Assembly (NCBI GenBank): GCA_035578905.1
Contig: JAQJVL010000126.1
Span: 1,957,987-2,021,986, forward strand
DNA length: 64,000 bases
Source: Stictocephala bisonia
Taxonomy: Eukaryota; Arthropoda; Insecta; Hemiptera; Membracidae
Direction: 5' to 3'
A program made the position numbers and the translations under genes. This document shows, piece after piece, positions 1-11,260 of the stretch (positions are counted from its first letter, which is position 1; each line of letters begins with the position of its first letter). Under the pieces are notes generated by a model. It saw only the letters and a list, made by a program, of their open reading frames with translations. It was not told the DNA's origin and made no database searches.

Positions 1-296
1 AGTAAAACTCAATTCCATTATCCAGATAAAACTCCACAACCCGGCAGAGATACCTCAGATAGGCGAGAGTTACTTCCGTGTCCCCTTGGACAGTGAGATC
101 GTTCTTTCCGTGAAGGCCAACATGATGACAACCAGCGAGAGTTTGCTGAGCTACAGTCCCAACAAAAGACAGTGCTTTTTCCCTTATGAAAGATACCTGA
201 AGTACTTCAAGGTGTACACTCAGAGCAATTGTCAGTTAGAGTGTTTAACGAACTTTACAATGAAACAATGCAAGTGTACTAAGTTTCATATGCCAC
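1..296 (+). CDS. Pickpocket-like DEG/ENaC channel, exon a (partial at left edge)
   Basis: This exon encodes part of the extracellular domain of an amiloride-type sodium channel subunit (DEG/ENaC, pickpocket branch), a plasma-membrane cation channel. The frame is open from base 2, and there is no start codon because the gene continues to the left. Seen: HNPAEIP, then YFRVPLDSE, a segment with NMMTTSESLLSYSP, and the cysteine-rich run RQCFFPYERYLKYFKVYTQ followed by CQLECL and CKCTKFHMP. These match the conserved wrist/cysteine-rich region of the family. The exon ends before GTAAGT at 297 in phase 1, and the next exon continues in the same phase. Family identity is firm; the exact pickpocket number cannot be read. 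Confidence 0.9.
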
Positions 297-389
297 GTAA
301 GTTCTACACTATCTCTTTTTAAATAATATTTTCAAAACAAGTGAACGCCACATAACACACATTTATAATAATATAAGTACAAAAGGTGC

Positions 390-529
390 AAATATTGTGG
401 TGATTGATTTCGGTAAACCCTGTTTACCATCCTCAGACCAGATGGATTTACGAAGGAATGTTCGTGACTCCCATTTCTTCATAAATCCCTCTGGTCTGAG
501 GATGTAAATTTGGTTCACCATAATATTTC
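390..529. repeat. Short imperfect foldback (MITE-like), dispersed family
   Basis: Two arms of about 55 bp are inverted around a short centre. Each holds CATCCTCAGACCAGA or its complement and a distal AAATATT..GGTGA. One arm recurs at 56527-56600 with the same neighbouring text (GGTTCACC..ATAATATTTGTGCA), and a weaker version lies at 32455-32520, so it is a dispersed family. It has no coding content and lies in the 8.2 kb channel intron. Confidence 0.6.
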
Positions 530-564
530 ATTTTACACATATATAAATAAAAGTTAATTTCGTA

Positions 565-784
565 TGGTTTTTAGTGGGGATAGATGCCCAATAGAGAAGC
601 AGCTCCCCTCATCTCCTTTGACAAGCCCATTTTTGTTTTTTGGACTTTTTGGACCTCCAGGTTAACAGGACTTCAAAACCATGGGAGCAGCACAGAAGTA
701 AAAACTTTATAGTCATTCTGGGAATCGAGCCCAGACCAGCTGCATGGCAAGCTACCGCCTTAGCTGCTTAGCTATTGCTCCTCC
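565..784 (-). repeat. tRNA-derived SINE-like repeat, family C
   Basis: Read on the minus strand, the 5' end has an A-box-like TAGCTAAGCAGCTAAGG and a B-box-like GGCTCGATTCCC at tRNA-like spacing, followed by about 150 bp of unrelated body. A second head of the same family, in plus orientation and with a weaker B box, starts near 11158. It does not fold as an intact tRNA, so it is not annotated as one. Confidence 0.5.
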
Positions 785-982
785 TGTACTTATCTTGTAT
801 TGAATACATGTTATTTGACATTCACATGTTTTATATTCTTACCAGCTGGTTTAGAAAATATTTATTTCATATTGAGCATAGTCAATCTTTATTTTCACAA
901 AACATTTACATAAACCAGCAAAGCTGGAGAAACAGGTGAAATTGTCATCAAATTATAAGTAAAACTAACCTAAAAAAAGTAA

Positions 983-986
<4 letters not shown>

Positions 987-1028
<42 letters not shown>
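987..1028. repeat. (TA)n microsatellite at LINE 3' end
   Basis: About 20 TA units. It lies exactly where the minus-strand LINE coding homology runs out, so it may be the simple-repeat tail of that element. Confidence 0.85.
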
Positions 1029-1029
<1 letters not shown>

Positions 1030-1625
1030 AAAACTTGCTTAAAACTAATAAAAGACATCATTTAAGAAGTCATGTATACTATAGTAATCCTTGCCTATGA
1101 GTAATTTAGTTACCTCTCGTTTAAAAAATTCAATTTTTAAAATATATTTTAGAATATTTGTTGGTAATCTGTTATACATTTTTTTTTCCTGTATACTGTA
1201 GTAGTTTTTCTAATGAAGTCATTAGAAGAACTACCATCTGTGAATGAGCAGTTGGAAATTATCTCGATGCCTTGTTAAATAATTATGGAAATGGTTTTCA
1301 TTTATGAACAAATTCTCATTTCTTTTAATGAACAACAGTCATTGCAAATATATAATGATGGCAATATTAATAATTTCAATTCTTTAAATATTTCTCTACA
1401 AGAGCATCTATGATTTGAAAACGTCATAATTCTTAGAATTTTGTTTGTATTTTAAAAATTGATTCAGAATTACTGTGGTTACCCAAAAATCCTATATCAT
1501 ATTGCATAAGAGAATAAAATAAAGCATCGTATACAATCATCTTCAAAATTTTGCAAAACTGACATCTGAAAACATACAGTACTTAATTTTTTAGCCAAAT
1601 TATATATGTATTCATTCCATTTTAA

Positions 1626-3042
1626 GGGGAGTCGGGAGCTCCATATAAACCAATGTTAAATTCTATAAATTCAGGGAACATTAAAAAAAAAACTATTCAT
1701 GATACCATAATGATTTTTTTTATTTGATTGTGCATACTTTCTTGGACATTTTAACACAAGGGTTTTATTTTTGGGAGATTAGCCTCCGGATCACTGTTCA
1801 ATACTTAAAGTGGTTTATATACCTGCATTCAAGTAATCCAAGTCGTTGCTTCTGCAACCGGTTTCAACTCATCATGAGAGTCATCTTCAGGCCGTACAAG
1901 GATGAAATAAAAAGTGATCACTTCATATGAAGGTCGTCACGAACACATAACGAATACGGACACTACGAATATACGAACACATAACAAAACACTTAAAAAC
2001 GTTGACATTAATTAACAACTAAAAATTCGCGACGCGTGCCGGGCTGGAGCGTAGTCTCCGTAGCGTATATTCGTAGTGTCCGTATTCGTTATGTGTTCGT
2101 GACGACCTTCATATGAAGTGATCACTTTTTATTTCATCCTTGTACGGCCTGAAGATGACTCTCATGATGAGTTGAAACCGGTTGCAGAAGCAACGACTTG
2201 GATTACTTGAATGCAGGTATATAAACCACTTTAAACAAGGGTTTTAGTTTAAAATTTTTTTTGTGATTTTTCAGAATTTTTTAAAAATATATTAAAACTT
2301 TTACTAAATTTTTATACAAAAGTGTCAATAGAAAAAAAATCATTAACATTTTATTAAAACCTTGTGTTAATTTGTAGAGGTTGATTGGATCTACAATTAA
2401 AAAAAAATTATTGAGCTATCACGCATAGTTTTTGAAAAAATGTACCTTATTCGAAAAAAAAAATACTGTTTTTCGGAAAACTCCTTTTTATTGGAAACAT
2501 GCAGTAACCATGAAAATAAAACTTACTTTAGTGCAACTGTAGTTGCACACACACAACTTTAGGTTTCCCTACATTCTTACGTCTTTTAAACACTTTATTT
2601 GAAAATCTAGGCATTTTTACTATTTAATTGTAATATATTTTACAGTCAAATGCTACACTAAATATCAATTCACATTTGAAAACAATGTTGAGGGTTATAA
2701 ACATCAAACATCAACAACAACTAACTAGTAAACAAGACAAATATGACTGAAATAACAACAGGTGACGAACCTAAAGAACAGGTGTGCCAACTGTAGGAAA
2801 TATAATATCACAACACCTCTCTATTGAAAAATAAATTGAGTAATACACAAAATGTTGCAGCTGATCCTGAAGTATCCTAGAAAAATCAGCGTACACTAAC
2901 GTATAACTTTTTATTTTTTTTAACAACCAATGGACCGATTTTTATATAGTTGGTTTCTAATTAACGGCAATTAAATGCCGAATAATTTTATATAAAAAAC
3001 ACAAAAAGTCATTTTTTACCATAATTCAGCTCCCGACACCCC
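1626..3042. mobile_element. TTAA-flanked TIR element (piggyBac-like, non-autonomous) inserted in the LINE
   Basis: Both ends are flanked by TTAA (1622-1625 and 3043-3046). Termini are inverted: GGGGAGTCGGGAGCT at the left and the complement of GGGGTGTCGGGAGCTGAAT at the right. LINE reverse transcriptase homology stops at one TTAA and resumes at the other, which fixes the boundaries. The 1.4 kb interior has no long ORF. A TTAA target duplication is typical of piggyBac elements; the terminal sequence alone does not prove that superfamily. Confidence 0.75.
1805..2234. repeat. Long foldback, 171 bp arms
   Basis: Arms 1805-1975 and 2064-2234 are near-perfect inverted copies around an 88 bp loop. 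Each arm carries AACCGGTTTC-type and CATCTTCAGGC motifs. It is nested in the TTAA-flanked element. An unrelated-length foldback at about 25250-25500 shares these two motifs. Confidence 0.8.
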
Positions 3043-3224
3043 TTAAATTGTTTTGCACTTGAATGCCCAGAAATTTTGTTAAATTTGCCTGATTCACAGT
3101 TTTTCCTTCAAAATTAATCTGCCACTCAAAATTTTCCCTATTTTGAATGGTTTTAAAACAAATCATTTGAGTGTTGGAGCAGTTAAATTGTAGACCATTT
3201 AGAGTAAACCAATTATTTAACTCT

Positions 3225-3530
3225 TCAAACAGCACCATTTATTGAATGTTGTAAACTTATTGGATTATTTTCTTTCAATATGGCTGTTGTGTCATCAGCA
3301 TAAAGAATTAATTTTGAATTCTTTCTGCTTTCTTTCCAATCAGAAAAGTTGTAGACATTATTTTTGTAAATAGTTGTTCTATGAAACCGATTTAATAAAT
3401 AAGATTTTATCCATTTTAAAGCAATTTCAGAAATATTGTAAAATTTAAGTTTAGCAAATAGGATGTCATGAACGATACAATAAAATGCTTTGGAAAAATC
3501 ACAGAAAAGACCAGCTACATTATGTGACAC
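3225..3530 (-). pseudogene. LINE reverse transcriptase fragment
   Basis: Reverse transcriptase palm in minus orientation: GLFCDFSKAF, KWIKSYLLNR, and the catalytic box KLILYADDT. Stops and frame changes on both sides mark it as inactive. Homology continues at 3238-3046 in another frame (FTLNGLQFN, KFLGIQ) until it is cut by the inserted TTAA-flanked element. Confidence 0.85.
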
Positions 3531-4085
3531 ATCCAGGCTACAATTAACTTCCTAGAAAAATTCAGATAAAGCTTGAATTGTGTTTCGCCCAGACTTAAAA
3601 TCATATTGCTCCCCTACAAAGATGTTGTTACTCTCAAAGAAGGAAGAAAATTGTTCTGCAACTATTTTTTTCAAAAAATTTAGAAAAGGCAGGTAAAATT
3701 GATATAGGGCAATAATTATCGGGGTTTGAGTGTTACCATTTTTGAAAAGTGGTTTAATTTCGGCATAAACTTATAGGGAAAAATTCCACTATGAAAAGAT
3801 TGGTTAATTATCAATCTCAAAGGGCCAGCAACAATATCACTAATCCTTTTAAAGTAGCTTAACAGGAATTTCATTCCAGCCTGCAGACATTTTCTTTTTC
3901 AATGATGTTGATAATGTTGTTCTTGCTATTGGTTGGAATTCAAAAGCAGGTACATTATTTTTCAAGTTAAAATTATTTTCAAGACTTTGTGCACAGGCTT
4001 TATCAAATGTGACCGTGTTTACTTCCGAAAATGTCTTATTGAAATACTCTGCTATTTTTAAGCCATCAAAAATAATATAGTCCTG

Positions 4086-4523
4086 TTAACTAATATTGGA
4101 AAAATTAACTTTATTTTTTTCTTGTCCAAGCTCCGAGTTTACAACTGCCCACACAACCTTACTATTATCTTCTGATTTCTTAATAAAATTACAAAGTGTA
4201 AGTTTCTTAGCCAAATTAAATACAGATTTAAAACCCTTTCTGTATCTTTTAAAATATTTCATAAAATCATTGTCAGTATTGTATTTTGCTAAGTTATCGT
4301 TTCCTAGCACTAGGTATTCTGATACCCTGAGTAACCCAATTTTTTTATGGATATCGTTATTACCATTCTTTATTTTGCTAGATTTTAAAGGGAAACAAGA
4401 CTGAAAATTTAGTTTGTAACTAAACAAAAAATTATTAAAATGTTCTTGCACGTCATTTTTAAAAGACATATTCCATGGTTCTTTTAAAACTCTAATAAAA
4501 TTATTAATGTTATTTTCAGACAA
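4086..4523 (-). pseudogene. LINE EN-RT linker fragment
   Basis: A 145-codon stretch matching the linker between endonuclease and reverse transcriptase of Jockey-type LINEs: NNFIRVLKEPWNMSF, FNNFLFSYKLNFQSCFPLK, then a lysine-rich stretch and VWAVVNSELG. The plus-strand ORF across the same bases is a shadow. Confidence 0.7.
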
Positions 4524-4864
4524 TTCTCTTTTTTTAGGACCTATGTTACCAGAGGTTTTATTATTAACTTCAGAGTTTCAGTCTTAACAAAGCTCTATGA
4601 TCTGACTTACCTAACTGTATATTTAGGTAACTAGGAGCACAACTCCCCTTGTTTAAAGCAATATTGTCTATACATGTTTCTGAAGAAGGTGTTATTCTTG
4701 TAGGCTTTTCAGAATTTAAAAAATCCAAAAATTAACAAAAGATTAATAAAATCTTCTTTTTGTGCTTTAATTTTGCAAGCATCTAGCACATTCACATTGA
4801 AATCACCAGAAATGTACACACATTTTTTTAAGTTCTTTTTTAATAAAAACTGTTCTAATTTTTT

Positions 4865-5185
4865 TTAATATTTAAAATTATTTAAATCAGGTATACGGTA
4901 AATTGAAACAAAAACTATTTTTAAACATGGCACTTCTATATAACAACCTTCAAAAACATAATTTTCAAAATATAAATTTAGATTAGTTCTTTCAAAAACT
5001 GTTAATGTTGAGTTGACTAGGATACAAGTCCCACCATGTAAACCTTGTTGTCTACAGTAAAAAGAAGCTAAATTAAATTTATCCAATCTGTTGAGAACGC
5101 TAGTTTGATCAGGCTTAAGCCAGTGCTCTTCTAAATATACTATCTCTACATTAGAATCGTTAAGAAACAAATTTAGATATAACAC
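4865..5185 (-). pseudogene. LINE endonuclease fragment
   Basis: A 106-codon open stretch with the apurinic-endonuclease pattern: EEHWLKPDQ (a TE.WL-like catalytic motif), then GGTCILVNSTL, then FVSIYRIP. The first conserved block, HFNIQG, sits just upstream at about 5195-5215 in a different frame, so at least one frameshift separates it from the rest. Confidence 0.75.
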
Positions 5186-5411
5186 CTCCTTGGATATTAA
5201 AATGCATAATCCGCTTAGAATTATTATTTTTTAGATTAATTAGGTCAGTGTTAGTTATTGGAAAATAATTAAGCTTAACTATCTTGGTGGAGACGTTGGT
5301 AAAATTTGAGAGTTTAAAGAAGATTTTCCAAGTGATATTTCGGTGGCAAGGATGGGGGAGTGATGGAAATCAGGACCTAATGAGTTAACCTTCTTTTTAT
5401 AACATATAGAA

Positions 5412-5487
5412 ACCATCGATCTATATATATATATATATATATATTTAAAATATACATATATTTAAAAAATATATATAGATCGATGAT
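5412..5487. repeat. AT-rich hairpin
   Basis: The ends ATCGATCTATATATA and TATATATAGATCGAT are inverted around an AT core. Nothing coding. Confidence 0.6.
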
Positions 5488-5613
5488 AGAAAATTGGTTA
5501 ACATCCTTTAAATTATTAGAATTATCTTAACACTTTAAACTTATCTCTGCTAAGCTTACATTATCATTATTACAACTAAGAGATGAACTACTATTTTTAC
5601 TGACACCATTGCT

Positions 5614-6334
5614 CTACTTTTGCTCATCACTATTTTTTGACACAAAACCCAAAATACCATCTTCCTTAATTACCTCACGATATTGAAGGCATCCTGGAAC
5701 AAATGAAGGACTGCTTGGCATGACGTCATGTACTGAAATTGGAGTGAGAACTGTGGGACTATTGGTGAGTGGACTACCAGCACCTGGCATATGAGGGTTC
5801 TGATGTTTTTGAGGTTGCTGCTTTGGGGTTGACCATCCACGCCATGATGCTGTGTCTGAGACAATAGACCATTCATTTGCATTCACTGCTACAGGTTGTT
5901 CACTTGTAAGTGTCTTCCTCGTTGTCTGAGTTGACTGAAATGCTATCAGTAACTTTTTAATCTTTGAACAATGGCCTAATCTGTTACAAAGTAGTCTTGA
6001 TGCTTGTTGATCATGTGTTACAATTCTGATGTATGCTTCCGTTTCCTGCTGAAACTGAACTACTTTTTTGGAGAAATGTTCAAGAGAAATTTTAACTCTA
6101 ATACTGTCTAGTGGAGAGCATATTAAATACTTAAATTACCTTTTTTTAAATCTTCTGTTGATTTAATGCTTCATCATAGTTCTTTATTGTAGGTTTTCCA
6201 TTATAATTTAATTTTGTCATTAGGCTGTATATCCCAGCACCATCTTTAATTTTTTGAAATGCCAGTTGACTGTTAATACAATCCCACACCGACGGCTTAC
6301 CAAATTGATATTTAAATGTTACAGCCAATAACAT
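5614..6334 (-). pseudogene. Unidentified broken coding sequence
   Basis: Two open stretches on the minus strand look like real protein but in different frames. 6334-6146 includes VTFKYQFGKPSVWDCIN and KDGAGIYSLMTKLNYNG. About 6120-5614 includes VKISLEHFSKKVVQFQQ, RLLCNRLGHCSKIKKLL, then WSIVSDTASWRGWSTP. A stop and a frame change near 6140-6150 separate them, without a clear splice junction. I do not recognise the family. It may be a decayed host gene copy or an ORF1-type product of the neighbouring LINE. Confidence 0.35.
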
Positions 6335-6589
6335 AGATAATTATTATTAATGTTTGTTATTACTGTCAAATGGTTAAATGTAATCTGGCTGTTGCTGTCG
6401 TCTTATTGTTCTGGTTGTTTATAACTAATGGTACTGTTGACGTAAGTCAGCCTTAGGTAAATAATGACAGTAATCTACAGCAGGTATATAAATTCTAGTT
6501 TTAGTTTTCCACACATACTTGTTTCCATATATGTGTGGAAAACTAAGATTAAGAAAGATTTAATGTTTTTCTTGCACTTAGCCTTTATG

Positions 6590-6880
6590 TGTCTTCTTAG
6601 TTCATACTTAAATCATGTTAAGGCATATGTTTGTTGTTTTCCTTTCAATTCTGCTTTAAATAACTCTGGAGTTTCTTCTTTAGTATTAATTTTAATTTTT
6701 TCCTCTTCTTCACAAAGTCTTGAAATGAGGATCACCCTTTAAAGTACAGTCCCAGCACTGCTGAGTTTTTGTACTTTTCAGGAAGAACTGTAATTATTTT
6801 TAAAATCTCCATAGTTTTTGAGATTTCATCGTCAAGGACTCAAATTTAAAGACCATGTGCTGGATCTGACTAATCTTAGT
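6590..6880 (-). pseudogene. Copia-type gag fragment
   Basis: Minus-strand reading across frames gives LDDEISKTMEILKIITVLP, EEEEKIKINTKEETPELF and a degenerate zinc-knuckle region (HIKAKC). This order (LP..Y box, acidic/lysine helix, knuckle) is that of Ty1/copia Gag proteins. Frameshifts and a stop inside show that it is dead. No reverse transcriptase or LTR was found beside it. Confidence 0.45.
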
Positions 6881-6899
6881 TCAAATATTTTTTGGATTT

Positions 6900-8491
6900 T
6901 TCAAATGTTTATTTATGGAGTTTTTGAAGGAGTAGGCAACTAACTCTTGCAAATTATATTTCTTGTAGATCTATAAAGAACACTTTACGTATATATGTGG
7001 GCAGGTGGGTTAATTCCACTGTTCATCCTGTTTCCCATCATGTACTCCGTATCAAGGTCACAAGTGGTCCACCAGAGAGTTCTAGGTATATAACTGTATT
7101 ATTACTTTATTACGAAGTAAGAAGGCAGTGTGATACATTATTTTGCAACACTACATGTCATGAGATGCAGTTTTACTGATGTAATACCTGTTCTTATTAT
7201 AACATGTGTCACAACATCTTTAGTTTGTCATTTTCTCTATCTTGTCTTCATCTCTCCCACAATCAGCAAGCTGATATGATCCACGTTCAACAGTCTATAG
7301 TTCTGTACAAGATGCTATATTTTCTATACTTACTCACTTTACTTCACTTTTTGTTACTCCACTTAGAACAGATTTTATTTTATACATATTTTCAGCGTTG
7401 CAGAATATCCAGGGTCCATAAGCTGTTGGGTGTATTAGTTTTATGATTTTATATTTTTAATAATTATGAATTCAGTGAAATAACAAGTTAATGTTTTTAT
7501 TTAAAACAATAATATAAACAAAGAAATACTTTGAACAATACCCTTGTAGTTTTAAGTTGTAATGTTTGTAGAATATTTAACATTTTCCATGTTTGTTACG
7601 TACAGTATTCTTTCTTAAAACTGATATGTTACAATAGTACAAATGTGTGAGTTTTACAGCTATTTTGTATAGCTAACTTCAAACCCTTACCACACCAACT
7701 ATTATTTTCATAAACTTAAGGGTTAATTTAATTTTAAACATATACTACTTAACCATTTATTATGAAAATAAATATACAAAATTAACTTATTTTAACTATT
7801 GACCTAAAGCATTTCACAAAACAATGTTCTCATTAAAACAGCAAGCAAAATAACCAACACAAATAAAGATAAATCAATATTTATGTTTACTGAGAAAAAC
7901 TTTTATAATATATCTATATACTGTTGTGTAAAACGTTCCTACATTTACATGGAACGCACTGATTTAGGATACAATATGCAAGCTGATGGAAGTCTTCCTT
8001 AAACTGTTATCAATACCATCTTGTTAGCCTCAGTTCTACTCCTACTGGAAGGACGTTTTGTGTTCCTTATGCTGCAGCATTGCGAACAAGCTGTGCTAGA
8101 CACAAGACAGCAATTCAACACCCCCATCACCCTTACTCTCTAAAACAGTAGGGGTAGAATTGTTATTTAGTATTAAACTATGAAATTTCTAGAAACTCTG
8201 AAACATTATTCTGTCGTTTCTAATAGTCTGGCTCCAGAGTTTGAGAAGAGCAGCTACTGTTTACAGAAAGTATGTTGATTTTCACTCCAGAATGGTAACT
8301 GTGTTCTGAAAGATATAATCGTTGTTTGTATCTTTAATCTGATGATTTTGTATACTTCTTTGTCATTATTTGTATACTTCTTTGTATACTTAACTGTCTT
8401 TTGTCATAGTTGTTAAATTAACATTTTTCATACATGTTTTATAGTGCTTATTGTTTCTATAAAGTCAATATTTTTTAAAAAGGTTTTCCAG
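6900..8491. other. Intron sequence without recognised features
   Basis: This is the 3' part of the large channel intron. It is AT-rich, with a short G-rich patch near 6995-7020 resembling the dispersed CCCACCC-type motif. No coding signal was seen beyond chance ORFs. Confidence 0.5.
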
Positions 8492-8542
8492 AGACAGCAA
8501 TCTGTGGAGCGGGATTAAAGAACTGCACAATTACTGCACTAG
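8492..8542 (+). CDS. Pickpocket-like DEG/ENaC channel, exon b (51 bp micro-exon)
   Basis: A 51 bp exon lies between a pyrimidine-rich acceptor (TTTTCCAG) and the donor GTAAGAG. Joined in phase 1 to the preceding exon it reads QTAICGAGLKNCTITALG, the ICG...C segment that follows the HMP motif in pickpocket proteins. It is too short to be called as an ORF. The support is phase agreement on both sides (1 in, 1 out) plus the conserved cysteines. The preceding intron is 8.2 kb and contains a large LINE and other repeats. Confidence 0.85.
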
Positions 8543-8771
8543 GTAAGAGGGAATAATTTGGCAATTCAAAAATTTTTGACTATATTTATTCTTATCCCTA
8601 GATCTGCCAAGTGTTATTTTTATGATTTATTCATTTATTTGTTTTGAAATAATAATTTTCATTTTCAACATAAATGATTTTAAAACAAACAAATCCTGCT
8701 TTTCATATTAAATTTAGATAAAGGTAAATTAGTTTCATTTATTATTTCTTTATTGTTTTGTTTATTCTTAA

Positions 8772-9025
8772 GACACCATAATCATCAAGATATGGGCCAA
8801 TATGGATTTTGAATGAGTGTGGTGAATGTAGATGAGCAAATGTAGTCATTGTTACAAACTGAGGCTGACTGTTCCTTAAAAAGTGTCATTAATTAATAGC
8901 CCAATAACAAATGAACAGCCGGTGGTTATCAGCTGATCCCTATCAAAATATGTTATAACTCTGATTGGGAGTGAACTGAGAGCCTTTAGCTTATGAAGCT
9001 GGGCTTCAGCTACGCTACCGACCAA
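8772..9025 (-). repeat. SINE-like repeat, family B
   Basis: On the minus strand it starts with a degenerate tRNA-like head (B-box-like AGTTCACTCCC) and continues with a body containing GGGCTATTAATTAAT and CAATGACTACATTTG. The same body occurs at 13375-13806 (minus) and 36985-37095 (plus), giving three diverged copies of one family. Confidence 0.65.
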
Positions 9026-10445
9026 CTATAAATAAGTTATTTGTCAGTGTCCTGTATTTGCAGCAAAATATTATTTAGGTTCTTGCTAAATATGCACTGG
9101 TACAGTAGAATTTTGCAAACCCAAACTAATATGGATGGTATTCCAGTTTTATGAACAATAAACAACTGTTAAAAAAACCGAATTACCTTGTCGTACATTC
9201 TGTGTACTGAGTGCTTCAATTACTGCTGTGGTGTGAGGGAGTTTTCGGCCCTGCCAGACTGATCGAATAATCCAGAAGTTCAGGTTGCCAATATTCAAGT
9301 TTTTGGGACTCTAATGTTTATAAAATTTAGTTATATTTTCTCCTTTGTACCTTATTATTAGTTTTAAGGAGGTTTGTTTCATATATGTTTATAAAGGATG
9401 AGTTTATACTGCCAAATTATCTCAGTTAAGGAATACCTAAGGAAAAAAGGTATGAATACTGTCAATTTTGATTTTTTTAAAAACTTAATTGGTTTGCCCT
9501 GAATAAGTGATTAAAATAGAACTAAGTGTCTCAAATTCTACTTAACACCATTGAAATCTTTCACTATAAAAGGAAATGCCACTGAAAATGATTAGGTTCT
9601 AGCAGGCATTAACAAAAAATAAATAACGTAATCGTCTTTTCATTTTGCTTCTTAGATTTCAACTGTTGAAAAAGGTTCTAGTATTCTACTATGAAAGTCA
9701 CAGTTTTCAGCAGCACTGCCAGAACAGAAGCCGTACACAAAGTGTTTGTCAGCTTATTTTTGGTTAATAAAAGGTTACATTGTAAAATACTTATTATTCC
9801 ACACAATACATGAAACACAAGTATCACCATGTTAACACCCAATGATACAGTATTTGCAAAATCTGATTAAATTATCCAAGAATACCTTTTATATATGTGC
9901 CAGACTAACTCAGCTGTGCAAATAATTGTACAGAACAATTAATATATCTCAGTCAGTATATATTAATTGTTTTTTATACACTGTTTTTTATATACTCAGT
10001 TAGTGCACATTGATTTTTTAATATAAATTTAATATTACATTTCTGTTAAACTTATGTTCAATTGAGCCTGTCTGAACTATATTTAAGAGCAGTATAGTAC
10101 AATTTTATAACTGTAGACTCAGCCATGCGCTACTAACCTAAACCAATGAATGGAGTCTGATGAGTCATTCCTGCATCCAGTGACCTAATTTGAAGGAATG
10201 TTTGTAAGACGCCCTTTACAATGATACTCCTCCTCGTCCCTCGCCTACCGCCACTACCAGAGCCCAAGTCAACCATTATAAGAATTGAACTATAATATGC
10301 TCTTAACCCTATAAAATTACTGCTCATGATAACTCTTTTTTTCATTATATTAGGTTTGATTCTTTTCATATAATACACTTTTAGAGATTACACCAGTGCT
10401 TATTTATGAACTTAACTGTTCACATTCTGTCTATTCTTTCCATAG
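9026..10445. other. Channel intron, no recognised features
   Basis: AT-rich intron DNA. The minus-strand ORF at 10133-10378 has no recognisable motif and is treated as chance. Confidence 0.5.
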
Positions 10446-10626
10446 ATAATCTAAACATTCAACAGATAACTCAAGCACTAATTGATCTCAACATAGAGGG
10501 CAGTTGCAACTGTTTACCTGCTTGCACCTCAATCAAGTACGACGCTGAAACTTCCCAGGCTCCATTTGATTACAAAGCTCTTTTTGGAGCTTTCAAAGAA
10601 AATGAAACAGATCCTGATATCTTTGG
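10446..10626 (+). CDS. Pickpocket-like DEG/ENaC channel, exon c
   Basis: The exon starts after TTCCATAG and ends before GTATGT, entering in phase 1 and leaving in phase 2. The product contains CNCLPACTSIKYDAE, the cysteine cluster with LP-C that precedes the second membrane segment in DEG/ENaC subunits, and then a variable acidic loop with FDYKALF. This is extracellular and disulfide-rich by family rule. The upstream in-frame methionine at 10406 lies in the intron and is not a start. Confidence 0.9.
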
Positions 10627-10946
10627 GTATGTTTATAATTTTAAGTATATAATTTTCAAATTTATATTTTAAGAGTTGAGGCAAGCTGGAAAATGTAATT
10701 TATATCTTCAATCTTTGGAAGTATCTTTAGTAGTTTTTTTTCTTTTTTTTTTTTCATAGTATGTATGTGTGTTTATTTGTAAGTACGAATAGAGGGGATG
10801 GTCATTTTTGGAAGAAACGTGTGAGAGACAGTACAGAAAATTGTGAGTTTGTAATGAAGTTCTAGTAAATAATTTTCTAATTAGTGTTTCTAATTTTCTA
10901 ATGATGGATTTAAAAAAATACATTTTGCCGGTGTTTTACATTTCAG

Positions 10947-11038
10947 AGGTCGTTTGTCCAGAGTTTCCATATACTTTAAAGAATCACAATTTATCACTAG
11001 CCGACGAAGAGAGCTCATCGGATATGCAGACTTTCTCA
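10947..11038 (+). CDS. Pickpocket-like DEG/ENaC channel, exon d
   Basis: A 92 bp exon between TTTCAG and GTAAGT, entering in phase 2 and leaving in phase 1. It reads GRLSRVSIYFKESQF then TSRRRELIGYADFL. The YFKE...Y..ADFLS pattern is the pre-TM2 beta strand and linker of pickpocket channels. The intron before it is only 320 bp. Confidence 0.9.
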
Positions 11039-11157
11039 GTAAGTGGGTGTAGAAATTAAGATACAATCTTTCCTAGAACCTAGATTAAAGTAAATGGTGT
11101 TCTATTTACACCTAGAACTGTCGGTATGGACAAAGCTACTCATACCACTAAAGATAC

Positions 11158-11260
11158 ATCATCATAGCTCAAGTGGCCATAGCTAAGAGAGCTAGGGGTT
11201 AGGGCGGTGGCTTGACATGCAACCAGTCTGCGTTTCTTCCTGGTATGATCAAGAAGTGTT
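11158..11260 (+). repeat. SINE-like head, family C
   Basis: ATAGCTAAGAGAGCTAGG, then GGCGGTGGCTTGACATGC, matches the head of the minus-strand copy at 565-784, including the step from A-box-like to B-box-like sequence. It lies in the channel intron. Confidence 0.45.

Larger units (their letters stand above)
1030..5400 (-). mobile_element. Decayed non-LTR retrotransposon (LINE) inside channel intron
   Basis: Minus-strand pieces in the correct order identify a LINE of the Jockey/CR1 type. Endonuclease homology begins near 5235 (5185-4865, then 4830-4620 in another frame with an ISGDFN-type segment and a SDH ending). The EN-RT linker follows (4523-4086), then reverse transcriptase (3530-3225 with DFSKAF and LYADDT). 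The rest of the palm and thumb lies at 3238-3046 and, beyond an insertion, at 1620-1030 (CSCREIFKELKLLILPSLYI). Frameshifts and stops are frequent, so it is dead. Its 5' end is not clearly defined. Confidence 0.8.
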
